Below are positions 35,985 through 45,093 of a DNA stretch of 64,000 bases, in pieces (positions within the stretch are counted from its first letter, which is position 1; every line of letters starts with the position of its first letter). The DNA lies in the NCBI GenBank assembly GCA_942493245.1, contig OW818685.1:496001-560000 (forward strand), read 5' to 3'. The notes under the pieces were generated by a model. That model saw only the letters and a program-made list of their open reading frames with translations. It did no database searches and was not told the DNA's origin. Both the position numbers and the translations under genes were made by a program. The stretch is from DAOPYU01 sp942493245 (GTDB lineage: Bacteria; Sumerlaeota; Sumerlaeia; UBA8349).

Positions 35985-38900
35985 TCACTCGACCCAGTCG
36001 TCATCGGCGGCGATGGGGGTGAAGCCGCGGCGGACGGTGTTTTCCGTCACGACCCGCGGGTCCATGAAGTGCAGTAGGTAATCCGGGCCGCCCGCCTTGG
36101 TGCCCACGCCCGACATGCGCGCCCCGCCGAAGGGCTGACGGCCCACCAGCGCGCCCGTGCAGTTGCGGTTCAGGTACAGGTTGCCCACGCGGAAGTCGCG
36201 CGAGACACGGGCCAGGTGTTTCGGGCTGCGGCTGAAGAAACCGCCCGTGAGCGCGAACCGGGTCGAGTTGGCCCACTCGATCGCCTGGTCAATATCTTTG
36301 ACGCGCATGATCGAAAGGACCGGACCGAACACCTCTTCCTGCGCGATGCGATGCTCGGGGCGGATTCCCCCCAGGATCACCATCGGCACGTAGTAACCGC
36401 CCTGAGGCGCCGCGCTCTCGAAAAGGACCTTCCCTTCCGACTTGCCGATGCGGATGTACTCCTCGATGGTTTTCTTTGCTCCGGCATCCACCACCGGTCC
36501 CATCGCGTTGGTCGGGTCTTCGGACGGACCGATCGGCATGGCCTGGGCGCCTTGAACCAGACGCTCGATAAACCGGTCGTAGATGGCGTCGAGCACGATC
36601 ACACGCGAGCAGGCCGAGCATTTCTGGCCCTGGAAAGCAAAGGCGGAGTAGAGCACGTGGGGGACGGCCTCGTCCAGGTCGGCGTCGTCGTCAATGATGA
36701 TGGCGTTCTTGCCGCCCATCTCCGAGATGACCTTCTTGACGTTGGACTGGCCCGGATGCACCCTGGCCGCCTTCTCGACAATCCGCAGACCCACCTCAAC
36801 CGAGCCGGTGAAGGAGATCACGCTGATATCGGGATGCTCGACCATGTAATCGCCAATGACGGAACCGCGACCCGGCACGAAGTTGAAGACGCCCTGAGGC
36901 AATCCCGCCTCGCGCAGGATCTCGACCAGGTTCCATCCCACGATCGGCGAAACTCCCGCCGGTTTGAAAATCACACAGTTGCCCGTAACCAGCGCGGCTG
37001 ACGCCATGCCGCACGCGATGGCCAACGGGAAATTCCACGGGGAAATGACCGACGCGATCCCCTTTGGCTCGTAGGAGTAGAGGTTGACCTCGCCCGGGGC
37101 GGACCCGATGCGTTGCGGCACGCCCAGCCGGACCATCTCGCGGGCATTGTATTCGAGGAAATCAATCGCCTCGGTCACGTCCGCATACGCCTGATCCCAC
37201 TGCTTACCCACTTCCAGAATCTGCCAGGCCGAGAGTTCGTACAAACGCCGACGGGCGATGGTGGCCGCTTCGATCAGGTAGCCGGCGCGTTCGCGCGGCG
37301 AGGTGTCTCGCCACGCGGGAAAGGCCGCCTTGGCCGCCGCGATGGCGCGCGCCACTTCCTCGCGGCCCGCTTGGCACACCTCTCCGATCTTCTCATGCGG
37401 ATTGGCCGGGTTGACCGAGGCGATCCGGTCGGTCGTCTGGACTTCCTGCCCGTTAATAAACAAGGGATAGGTCCGGCCCAGATTCCCGCGCACCTCGGCG
37501 ATCGCCGTCTTGAACGCCTTGCGGGTCTGTTCGATCGTGAAATCCACGGCGGGTTCGTTATGGAACGGCGCCAGTCCTCCTGGTCCCTTCGCATGGGACT
37601 TTGCGGCTTTGGCGGCGTGTTCGGCCTCAAGCCGACGGATGGTTTTCTCCGGATCTTCGAGCAGGTGCTCCGCGTCGGCATCCTCGTGAAAACTTTGACG
37701 CAGGAACGATTCGTTGGCCGTGTTTTCCAACAGACGGCGCACCAGATACCCCATGCCCGGCACCATGTCGCCGTAGGGGCTGTAGAGCCGGATGCGTTTG
37801 GCCACATTGAGCAGGCCGCGCCGCACGGGTTCGGCCATGCCGTAGAGTACCTGAAACTCGTAGCGTTCCTCGGGCACCTTCAACTCGGAGGCCATTTCCA
37901 TCACGGCGGAAATCGTACGGATGTTGTGCGAGGCGCAGGCAAAGTGGCAGATGGCGTGGTTTTCGAGAATCAGTTGCGCGTTGCGCTCGTAGGCCGCGTC
38001 GGTCTCCGCCTTGATGGTATAGACCGGCACCGGCCACCCGTTCTGTTTGGCCACGACGGTTTCATAGTCCCAGTAAGCGCCTTTGACCAGGCGCACCGAA
38101 ATCTGGACCTTCTGCTGGCGCGCCCACTCGATCAACTCCTGCAGATCGCAGTCCGTGTCGCGCAGGTAGGCCTGTAGCACGATGCCCAGATGCGGGTAAT
38201 CGCGATACTGGAGACGCAGGCGCTTATAGACTTCGAGGGTGATGTTCTTGTAGCGGGTGGATTCCATGTCGATGCACAGGAACCCTTTCGCTTCGATGAC
38301 CTTTTCGTAAATGCGCGCGATGCGATCGGCGATGACCTGCACGGAACCTTCAAAGTCCACCGGCTTGGCTTGCGAGTACAGCGAGGTGGGTTTGACGGCC
38401 ACGTTGATCTTGGGAGCGTGGCCCCAGTCCAGATCGTTGTGCGCCCCTTCGAGCGCCTTCCATTTGGGCGCGGCCTCGCGCATCGCCTTGAGCAGGCCGA
38501 GGTAGGCGTCCAGGTACGCCTCGGCTTCTTCTTCATTCACGGTGGCTTCGCCCAGAATATCCACCACGCAGGCAAACCCGTCGGAGCGCAGTTTGCCAAT
38601 GTTCTTCATCGCTTCGGTGGATTGCTCGCCCACGATGAACTGCTTGGCCATGTCCTGAATGTTGTAGCGGATCGCCTTGTTGAGCACCGCCGCGCCGATC
38701 TTGCCTCCCATGCCCGCCATGTTGGCGCCCCACTTGAGCACCGAGGGGACATCCTGATCTTCACCACCGAAATACTCGCGGATATGGTTGGTGAGCAGGT
38801 CGCTGGTCGAGAGATAGGGGAAAACATCCACAAACCGGAACATCTGGACCTTGAAGTCTTCGCTCTCCATGATCTTGTCCATGATTTTCCCCACCCAGCG

Positions 38901-38993
38901 TTCCTTGTTGAACACGGACGGCTTTTCTCCCCGGATGCTCGAGAAAAAGGATTTTCCCCGTTTCATAATCTCCGCGTTTAACGTGCTTTTCAT
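35985..38993 (-). CDS. putA: Bifunctional proline dehydrogenase / L-glutamate gamma-semialdehyde dehydrogenase
   Basis: The enzyme oxidises proline to glutamate in two steps, FAD-dependent and then NAD-dependent. The proline dehydrogenase barrel occupies residues about 1-440 (FLCIDMESTRYKNITLEVYK, ISVRLVKGAYWDYET, LYGMAEPVRRGL). The aldehyde dehydrogenase domain covers about 480-1000, with PWNFPLAIACGM, FTGSVEVG, the general-base Glu in ISEMGGKNA and the catalytic Cys in FQGQKCSACSRV. At 1002 residues it matches the short PutA type that lacks a DNA-binding ribbon-helix-helix, so it should not autoregulate. AGGAGAACG precedes the ATG at 38993. It is divergent from tdh, another amino-acid catabolic gene. 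Confidence 0.95.
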   Translation of the reverse strand: MKSTLNAEIMKRGKSFFSSIRGEKPSVFNKERWVGKIMDKIMESEDFKVQMFRFVDVFPYLSTSDLLTNHIREYFGGEDQDVPSVLKWGANMAGMGGKIGAAVLNKAIRYNIQDMAKQFIVGEQSTEAMKNIGKLRSDGFACVVDILGEATVNEEEAEAYLDAYLGLLKAMREAAPKWKALEGAHNDLDWGHAPKINVAVKPTSLYSQAKPVDFEGSVQVIADRIARIYEKVIEAKGFLCIDMESTRYKNITLEVYKRLRLQYRDYPHLGIVLQAYLRDTDCDLQELIEWARQQKVQISVRLVKGAYWDYETVVAKQNGWPVPVYTIKAETDAAYERNAQLILENHAICHFACASHNIRTISAVMEMASELKVPEERYEFQVLYGMAEPVRRGLLNVAKRIRLYSPYGDMVPGMGYLVRRLLENTANESFLRQSFHEDADAEHLLEDPEKTIRRLEAEHAAKAAKSHAKGPGGLAPFHNEPAVDFTIEQTRKAFKTAIAEVRGNLGRTYPLFINGQEVQTTDRIASVNPANPHEKIGEVCQAGREEVARAIAAAKAAFPAWRDTSPRERAGYLIEAATIARRRLYELSAWQILEVGKQWDQAYADVTEAIDFLEYNAREMVRLGVPQRIGSAPGEVNLYSYEPKGIASVISPWNFPLAIACGMASAALVTGNCVIFKPAGVSPIVGWNLVEILREAGLPQGVFNFVPGRGSVIGDYMVEHPDISVISFTGSVEVGLRIVEKAARVHPGQSNVKKVISEMGGKNAIIIDDDADLDEAVPHVLYSAFAFQGQKCSACSRVIVLDAIYDRFIERLVQGAQAMPIGPSEDPTNAMGPVVDAGAKKTIEEYIRIGKSEGKVLFESAAPQGGYYVPMVILGGIRPEHRIAQEEVFGPVLSIMRVKDIDQAIEWANSTRFALTGGFFSRSPKHLARVSRDFRVGNLYLNRNCTGALVGRQPFGGARMSGVGTKAGGPDYLLHFMDPRVVTENTVRRGFTPIAADDDWVE

Positions 38994-39559
38994 TCTGTCG
39001 TTCTCCTGTTTTGAAGGCAGTCCGTGGCGCAAGCGCACTTTTTTGCACGAGTATGTTTTCTGACCCATCCCATCCGGCCTGTTTTATTTCGGCATTCGGT
39101 TACACCTCCGGAAGAAAACTTGACTCGTGCAAAGAATCTGCCAGCCATTTCTTTCGAGAGGTCTCCGCGTTTTCATTTGAAAACGCACGGAAAATATCGG
39201 AGCGCTATTTCGTTCAGATCGCAAACAATACGGTGTGGGACATTTTCGGGAATGAGGGAGAGAAGCAACGCCTTTTTCTCCCCGTTCCCGCCTTCCGCTG
39301 ACTGCTGAAGGGCAATGCAAGTGTGCCAGAGACGCCCGAAATCTGCAAGCGGGAAAATGTGTAACCCGAAAGAACGTCCGTTCTGGAAATAGACACGGAA
39401 GATTACCCGTATCGGTGCCCATATTTTTCCAATATGAAAAGAAGTAGGCGGCTGTTACACTTTCTTTATTGACACCGTTCCGGGATTGGAGCACCATCAG
39501 AACGGGAATCGGGTTGAAATGTCGAAGCGGAAAAACCCGACTGGAATGGAGAGTGGAAC
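38994..39559. other. Intergenic region between divergent putA and tdh
   Basis: About 570 bases with no supported gene. It is AT-richer than the flanking genes and must hold both promoters. TTGACA occurs at about 39469-39474, some 86 bases before tdh, but the matching -10 (CACCAT) is poor. I see no riboswitch-like conserved structure. Confidence 0.4.
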
Positions 39560-40603
39560 ATGCAGAAAAAAATGAAAGCGCTGGTCAAAAAAGAGGCCAA
39601 ACCCGGCTTGTGGCTCGAAGAGGTGGATGTGCCTGAAGTCGGCATAAACGACGTCCTGATCAAGATCCACAAGACCGCCATCTGCGGCACCGATGTGCAT
39701 ATCTACAAATGGGACGCCTGGGCGCAGAAGACCATCCCCGTCCCCATGACGGTGGGTCATGAATTCGTCGGAACCGTGGCCGCGATGGGCAGCAACGTCA
39801 CCGACCTCGAAATCGGCGATGTGGTCTCGGGTGAAGGGCACATCGTGTGCGGCCGTTGCCGCAACTGCCTGGCGGGGCGCCGTCATCTCTGTAACAAAAC
39901 CAGTGGCGTGGGCGTCAACCGCCCCGGCGCTTACGCCGAGTACCTCTCGATTCCCGTCACCAATGTCTGGCACGCCGATCCGAACATCCCCAAGGAAATC
40001 ACTTCAATTTTCGATCCGTTCGGCAATGCGACGCACTCGGCGCTTTCCTTCCCGGTTCTGGGCGAGGATGTGCTGATCACCGGAGCCGGACCCATCGGGA
40101 TCATGTGTGTGGCGATTGTGCGCCATGCGGGCGCCCGTTATGTCGTCATCACCGACCCCAACCCCTACCGCCGCGCGCTGGCCGAGAAGATGGGCGCGAC
40201 ACTCGCCGTGGACCCCACGAAGACCAGTCTGGCCGATGCGCAGAAGCAACTGGGCATGCGCGAGGGATTCGACGTTGGATTGGAAATGTCGGGCAACGGT
40301 CCAGCCTTCAAGGAAATGATCGCCAGCATGTGCCACGGCGGGAAAATCGCGCTGCTCGGGATTCCCAGCGGCGATGTTCAGATTGACTGGAACACGGTTA
40401 TCTTCAACATGCTCACCATCAAGGGGATCTATGGCCGCGAGATGTATGAGACGTGGTATATGATGACCTCAATGCTCCAGACGGGCCTCGATATTTCGCC
40501 CATCATCACGCACCGCTACCCCTACACCGAGTTCCAGGAGGCCTTCGAGGTCATGTGCTCGGGGATGTCGGGCAAAGTTGTTCTGACATGGTGCGAGGAG
40601 TAA
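39560..40603 (+). CDS. tdh: L-threonine 3-dehydrogenase (zinc-dependent)
   Basis: A 347-residue medium-chain zinc alcohol dehydrogenase that oxidises threonine to 2-amino-3-ketobutyrate with NAD. Catalytic-zinc residues appear in CGTDVHIYKWDAWAQ (Cys at residue about 42) and GHEFVG (His about 69). The structural zinc loop is CGRCRNCLAGRRHLC. The nucleotide motif is GAGPIGIMCVAI (about 175-186). TDH-specific regions such as KTIPVPMTVGHEFVG and GIYGREMYETWYMM separate it from other family members. GGAGAGTGGAAC precedes the ATG; MKALVKK at 39572 is an alternative. No kbl (2-amino-3-ketobutyrate CoA ligase) gene is nearby. Confidence 0.94.
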   Translation: MQKKMKALVKKEAKPGLWLEEVDVPEVGINDVLIKIHKTAICGTDVHIYKWDAWAQKTIPVPMTVGHEFVGTVAAMGSNVTDLEIGDVVSGEGHIVCGRCRNCLAGRRHLCNKTSGVGVNRPGAYAEYLSIPVTNVWHADPNIPKEITSIFDPFGNATHSALSFPVLGEDVLITGAGPIGIMCVAIVRHAGARYVVITDPNPYRRALAEKMGATLAVDPTKTSLADAQKQLGMREGFDVGLEMSGNGPAFKEMIASMCHGGKIALLGIPSGDVQIDWNTVIFNMLTIKGIYGREMYETWYMMTSMLQTGLDISPIITHRYPYTEFQEAFEVMCSGMSGKVVLTWCEE

Positions 40604-40649
40604 CCGATCGCGGTATTCGAGAAATACCTGTTTAACAAAAAACCTTCTG

Positions 40650-40688
40650 CGGGGGAAGGATTCATCCGGATCTTCCCCCGTTTTATTT
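40650..40688 (+). terminator. Rho-independent terminator of tdh
   Basis: CGGGGGAA pairs with TTCCCCCG, with a smaller GGAT/ATCC pairing inside the loop, followed by TTTTATTT. It starts 47 bases after the tdh stop codon. Confidence 0.85.
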
Positions 40689-40821
40689 CCAGAGATCGTT
40701 CATTACAAAACCGCTGTCGAATATCCAAATCCATTGCGATCAACCGGATTGGAGTCTCCCCCCAAAGGGGATGAGCGGAGGGAGACATGGGCGTATCGGG
40801 CAGCCGGAAAAATGCGCAACA

Positions 40822-41643
40822 TCACCTCACGAACGACACACTGGCCGCGCGTTGCGCCGTGCGGGCGTAGTGAACCGCCGGTTTCCCGAACAGCATGACG
40901 TAACCGATCACGTGGTCGGACGGGATTCCCAACCGCTCCTTCATCTCGGGCAACAGGTCGTTGATAGCCCATTTGGCCAGCCCGCACCAGAGGGTGCCCA
41001 CTCCCTGGCTTTGCGCAAGAAGATCGAAGTAGGAAAGCGCGATCAGGCTGTCTATGACCGGCGCCACCGCCGTCGCGGGCGCGGAAGCGACCACCAGATG
41101 CGGCGCGCCCCGGAACAAAACGTCCACCTGATTCTCCTCCCAAACGCGCACAAAGTCGGCGAAGAACTCCCGTCCCTCCGGCAGAGCGTTCTCGCGAACC
41201 AGCCGCGACAGACCCGCCATGACCTCACGGCGGATTTCGGCCATTTTCTCCCGCTTGTCCACCACGGTGAAATGGACCGACCGGCTGTTGACCGCCGTCG
41301 GGGCGTGCTGCGCCACTTCCACCAGACGCTGGATCACCGCAGGCGCCAGATCCACCGGCTCATAACGCCGCACGGAACGCCGCCCCTTGATAAGCAACTC
41401 CATCTGATCCGGGGACAGGGTCAGTTTTCCCAGCGCCTGGCTTTCGTCCGGATTCAGGTCCAGGATCGAAATTGCCCCGGTCGGGCAAACGGTAAAGCAA
41501 TGCTGGCACCGGTAACAGGAGGCTTCCTTCTCCGGCGCGATCTCGGGACAGGCCTCCGCCATCTCAATAATCCGAGCCGGGCAATCCACCGAACACTCGC
41601 CGCACCCCGTACACAACGCTTTGTCCACCGTAAAGTTCAACAT
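40822..41643 (-). CDS. Nitroreductase family protein with N-terminal 2[4Fe-4S] ferredoxin domain
   Basis: A 273-residue fusion. Residues about 1-62 carry two four-cysteine clusters, CTGCGECSVDCP and CYRCQHCFTVCP, typical of 2[4Fe-4S] ferredoxins. Residues about 80-273 form an FMN nitroreductase fold (RRSVRRYEPVDLAPAVI, HAPTAVNSRSVHFTVV, GVGTLWCGLAKWAIN). Such fusions are frequent in anaerobes and probably pass electrons from reduced ferredoxin or an FeS donor to FMN; the substrate is unknown. GGAGGTTCTGTGAA precedes the ATG at 41643. It stands alone and is convergent with tdh. Confidence 0.92.
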   Translation of the reverse strand: MLNFTVDKALCTGCGECSVDCPARIIEMAEACPEIAPEKEASCYRCQHCFTVCPTGAISILDLNPDESQALGKLTLSPDQMELLIKGRRSVRRYEPVDLAPAVIQRLVEVAQHAPTAVNSRSVHFTVVDKREKMAEIRREVMAGLSRLVRENALPEGREFFADFVRVWEENQVDVLFRGAPHLVVASAPATAVAPVIDSLIALSYFDLLAQSQGVGTLWCGLAKWAINDLLPEMKERLGIPSDHVIGYVMLFGKPAVHYARTAQRAASVSFVR

Positions 41644-41904
41644 TTCACAGAACCTCCAACCTTTCAAATATCCGCCCGAGAGAGGGCTTTCCCTCGCGAT
41701 GAAATGGCTTGGGAAGAACTCATCTCTTCTATTCCAAATCGCGGATGGACCTGATAGCGTAACACTGTCACCGAGATCCTGGGCCCCCAACTCCGTGACA
41801 CGATGTGGATGATTTTGCAGGACAGAGAGCGGAAAAACAAGCAGGAAACCGCCTCTCACCCAATCCCAATCCCTTCATCGTCCCTGCACTCGAAAGGATG
41901 CACC

Positions 41905-42636
41905 ATGAAAAGATTACTCTTCTTACTCACACTGACCTGCGCACTCGCGGGATGCCATCTGGCGCGGACAAACAAGCCCCTCCCCAGCCCCGACCCGGCC
42001 ACCCTGCCCCAGGCCGGCGAATACTTCAATTCCCCTCAACCGGATTTCGTGCAGAAGCAGGTGGATCAGTTCCGCGAAGATAACAAGACGCGCCAGCCCG
42101 GCGGGATCGTCTTCTGCGGCGACTCGATCACCGCCGGTTTCCCGTTCGACGAAATCCTGCCCGACTACAAGATCGCCAACCGCGGCATTGGCGGCGACTC
42201 GATCTGGGGTCTGATCCGCCGCCTGGACGTTTCGGCCTACGAACTGCGCCCGCGCCAGCTGTTCCTCATGATCGCGGTCAACGACATCTTCATGAACAAA
42301 ATGACCCCGCCCCAATACGGCGAGTTGTACCACTACATCCTCTGCGAATTGCAGAAGAACGGCCCCGACTGCAAGATCTACGTCCAGTCCATCCTGCCGG
42401 TTCGGGGCAAGATCGCCAACATCGAGTCCGAGAAACTGAACGCAACGATACGCGAGGTCAACCGCGAACTCGAGGCGGTCGCGGAAAAACACGGCGTGAA
42501 ATTCCTCAACATCCACCCCCTCTTCTGTGACGAAAAAGGGGAAATGAAACCCGAATACTCCGACGACGGCGTCCACCCCAACCGCGCGGGCTATGAGGCC
42601 TGGGCACGCCAGATCAAACGATTCCTGAAGAAATAG
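41905..42636 (+). CDS. SGNH/GDSL-family hydrolase lipoprotein
   Basis: A 243-residue lipoprotein: signal sequence LLFLLTLTCALAGC with the lipobox Cys at residue about 17. The mature part is an SGNH hydrolase with block I FCGDSITAG (nucleophile Ser, about 72), block II Gly in NRGIGGDSIWGL, block III in IAVNDIFMNK, and block V DDGVHPNRAGYEAWA with the catalytic Asp and His. It probably removes acyl groups (acetyl esters) from carbohydrate or peptidoglycan at the cell surface; this is inference from the family. AAAGGATG precedes the ATG at 41905. Confidence 0.9.
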   Translation: MKRLLFLLTLTCALAGCHLARTNKPLPSPDPATLPQAGEYFNSPQPDFVQKQVDQFREDNKTRQPGGIVFCGDSITAGFPFDEILPDYKIANRGIGGDSIWGLIRRLDVSAYELRPRQLFLMIAVNDIFMNKMTPPQYGELYHYILCELQKNGPDCKIYVQSILPVRGKIANIESEKLNATIREVNRELEAVAEKHGVKFLNIHPLFCDEKGEMKPEYSDDGVHPNRAGYEAWARQIKRFLKK

Positions 42637-42712
42637 AGATCGGAATTATCATAGGAACGGGCTTGTTGTGTATTTCGCGACCTGTTCCGACGGGTTACCG
42701 ATTTTCAAACGA

Positions 42713-42786
42713 AACCACAGATCAACACAGATGGACACAGATCCCCCTATTCTCGGTATCTGTGTCCATCCGTGTTCATCTGGGGT
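42713..42786. repeat. Palindromic element, family C
   Basis: The left arm 42713-42742 consists of three 10-bp units: AACCACAGAT, CAACACAGAT, GGACACAGAT. The right arm 42758-42786 is the inverse, ATCTGTGTCCATCCGTGTTC followed by ATCTGGGGT. It lies between the SGNH-hydrolase gene and the first tandem paralogue. A partial second copy encloses the family D element at 46.4 kb. Confidence 0.88.
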
Positions 42787-42904
42787 CTCAGAAGCGGTTC
42801 TTCGCGTTTTCGCGCCTTGTCGTGATTTGGTCTTCATGATAGATTTCAAACGGTTCCCGAACACACGGCAAAACTACGTAATACTCCCATCCGGTGTTTC
42901 GGAA

Positions 42905-43867
42905 TCAATCCTGCCCCGTTCCTGGGGATTCCTCCTCTTCCGGTTCCCCGGTCATGGCGAAAGCCACCACTCCTCCTGCCGCGTACAGTTTTTGAACCAG
43001 GGGACTGCGACTGTCATTCGCGGCTTTCATCAGGGCGCGCTGGTACGAACGCGCCGTCAGACCCACGGCCCCCTTTACGCCCATCTGTCTCCAGGAATAC
43101 ACCTCTTCTTCCCACGTTCCGCCAAGAAGGTCTTCCCCAATCGGAGAAGACTGCTCGGTCAACTCCATCTTTTGAAATACACAACTCTGAGTCGTGTTCC
43201 CCCAATGTTTGTAGGACATGGAAAGCTCGAAAGAAAGTCGGCTCGAGACCCTCAAAAAACAATTCAATTCCTTCTTGAACGCTTTGTCGAATTCCCGGCA
43301 CTGAGAGTAGAACAGGGTAAGATAATTCGGATTGTTTCGACCATAGAACTGATCGACGCGATAATCCTCGTTCACATGTTGCAAGGCCTCTTTGTAGGGA
43401 CAGGTTCCCCATTCCAATGGCAGATTCAGAAATCCCCGGATCTTCCGGGTCTTCAGATACCCCACCGCCTGCGCGCGCAAGGCCGGATCGGTGATCGTGT
43501 CGAGCGCCCGGCTCGTTTTCTCGCACTGGTCGAGCCAGGCCTGAGCCAGTTCCCGAATTTTCGGGGACAGATGAGGGAAATCGTCAAGATTCAGAGATCC
43601 CGAGGTTCCGGGACTGTCCCCGGAAACCGACAACGTCCCGGAAGTCGGAACAGAAGTGTCCTTTGAGGAATCCCGCGACACGGCCACCCGTTCCGGCCCG
43701 GAAATCTCGGGCGGTGCCACCTCGCGACTCAAGTCGGGGAGGGCGTTTCCGATCAGGAGAACCACTCCCAAAAACACCAGGAAAATGCCCCCCAGGAGTA
43801 TCCAGAGGAAAAACCGCCGAAGTCGGTGTTTCGGTTGGGGGGAAACGGAAGATTGAGTTTCGGGCAT
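42905..43867 (-). CDS. Tandem paralogue family, copy 1: single-TM protein of unknown function
   Basis: I do not recognise this 320-residue protein. A basic N-terminus (KHRLRRFFLWILL) leads into one TM helix (residues about 19-41). Next comes LPDLSREVAPPEISGPER, a Ser/Thr/Gly-rich linker, and LDDFPHLSPKIRELAQAWLD (about 94-113). The rest (about 155-300) is a soluble domain ending with EEEVYSWRQMG and SYQRALMKA, and the tail is acidic. Orientation is probably N-in with the soluble part outside. Residues 1-154 are closely similar to copy 2 in protein and DNA; the remainder is not. AAGGAAAATCC precedes the ATG. Copies 2 and 3 follow upstream on the same strand. Confidence 0.8.
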   Translation of the reverse strand: MPETQSSVSPQPKHRLRRFFLWILLGGIFLVFLGVVLLIGNALPDLSREVAPPEISGPERVAVSRDSSKDTSVPTSGTLSVSGDSPGTSGSLNLDDFPHLSPKIRELAQAWLDQCEKTSRALDTITDPALRAQAVGYLKTRKIRGFLNLPLEWGTCPYKEALQHVNEDYRVDQFYGRNNPNYLTLFYSQCREFDKAFKKELNCFLRVSSRLSFELSMSYKHWGNTTQSCVFQKMELTEQSSPIGEDLLGGTWEEEVYSWRQMGVKGAVGLTARSYQRALMKAANDSRSPLVQKLYAAGGVVAFAMTGEPEEEESPGTGQD

Positions 43868-43969
43868 GGATTTTCCTTCTATTGAATAAGATCAGACGCG
43901 TTGACGAAATTGAAGAGAGCCGGAGAAATTTTCGTCTCTATCCGGATGCCAACAGACCCGAAACCGCCG

Positions 43970-45019
43970 TCACGGCGAGGGGGAAGCGGGGACTTCGACG
44001 GACTTTTTACTGAACACCAACCAGTCGCCCGCCCCCCGCAATCCCAGAAAAACTTCCTGGGGGACCCGGCCCTGTAACCGGGTATCCAGAAGATGTTCAT
44101 ACGAACGCATCGCCTGATACGACGCCCCCAGATTGGACTGTTGCAGACAATAGAGTTCTTCGTCCCAGACGCTCACCTCGCCGAATTCCGGTGTCCGGTG
44201 ATATTCCCCACTGAAAAACTGGAAGTTATCGCCCCCTTGAGACTGACGAGCGTTCCGATCACAGGCCACCGCCGCCTCAGCCCAATGACCGTCCTGGATG
44301 CAGAATTCAAGAAAAGACCGACGCACCAGAACTTCGAATTGAGTTTTCTCCTTCTGAAACGCCATGACAAACTCGCCACATTTCTTTCTGAATTCCTTCA
44401 CTTCCTCGAGGCTTTTCCCCGACCCGGTCGAAAACTCTCCAGACGCGGTATAACTGATTTCCGGTCCGACATAAATTCTTTCCCGCTCGGCAGAGTAGGG
44501 ACGACCAAGGCGCAAATTCTCAACCGCATTCCGATACGCCTCGAAACCCTGACGCCCCCACTCCAGCGGACGATTCAGAAGGGCCCATACTTTTTCCCGA
44601 TCCTTCAGGTACCCAAGCGCCTGTGCGCGCAGGGCCGGGTCGGCGATCGTGTCGAGCGCCCGACTCGTTTCCTCGCACTGGTCGAGCCAGGCCTGAGCCA
44701 GTTCCCTCATTTTCGGGGACAGATGGGGAAAATCGTCGAGGTTCAGAGATCCCGAGGTTTCAGAAGTGTCCCCGGAAACCGACAACGTCCCGGAAGTCGG
44801 GGAGGAAATGTTTTTCGAAGAATCCTGCGACTGGGTCACCCGTTCCGGCCCGGAAATTTTAGGTGGCGCCACCTCGCGCCGCAGGTCAGGAAGGGTGATC
44901 CCGATCAGGAGAACCACCCCCAGAAACACCAGGGAACCACCCCACAGGACGATCCAGAGGAGGAACCGCCGGAACCGGTGTTTCGGCTGGGGGGGAGATG
45001 AAATCGGGGACTCGGTCAT
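43970..45019 (-). CDS. Tandem paralogue family, copy 2: single-TM protein of unknown function
   Basis: A 349-residue paralogue of its two neighbours, unrecognised. The N-terminal half is nearly the same as copy 1: KHRFRRFLLWIVL, one TM helix, LPDLRREVAPPKISGPERVT, SSPTSGTLSVSGD and LDDFPHLSPKMRELAQAWLD. From about residue 155 it diverges strongly, with long stretches unrelated to copy 1, then regains weak similarity at DEELYCLQQSN and YEHLLDTRL. AAAGGTAAACC precedes the ATG. The gaps to copies 1 and 3 are 102 and 74 bases, so all three may be co-transcribed. Confidence 0.8.
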   Translation of the reverse strand: MTESPISSPPQPKHRFRRFLLWIVLWGGSLVFLGVVLLIGITLPDLRREVAPPKISGPERVTQSQDSSKNISSPTSGTLSVSGDTSETSGSLNLDDFPHLSPKMRELAQAWLDQCEETSRALDTIADPALRAQALGYLKDREKVWALLNRPLEWGRQGFEAYRNAVENLRLGRPYSAERERIYVGPEISYTASGEFSTGSGKSLEEVKEFRKKCGEFVMAFQKEKTQFEVLVRRSFLEFCIQDGHWAEAAVACDRNARQSQGGDNFQFFSGEYHRTPEFGEVSVWDEELYCLQQSNLGASYQAMRSYEHLLDTRLQGRVPQEVFLGLRGAGDWLVFSKKSVEVPASPSP

Positions 45020-45093
45020 GGTTTACCTTTCTTGTTAAGAAAACGACAAAAGGCGTTTCCAGAGTTAAAACGGTGCAAAAACGATTTTCTCTC

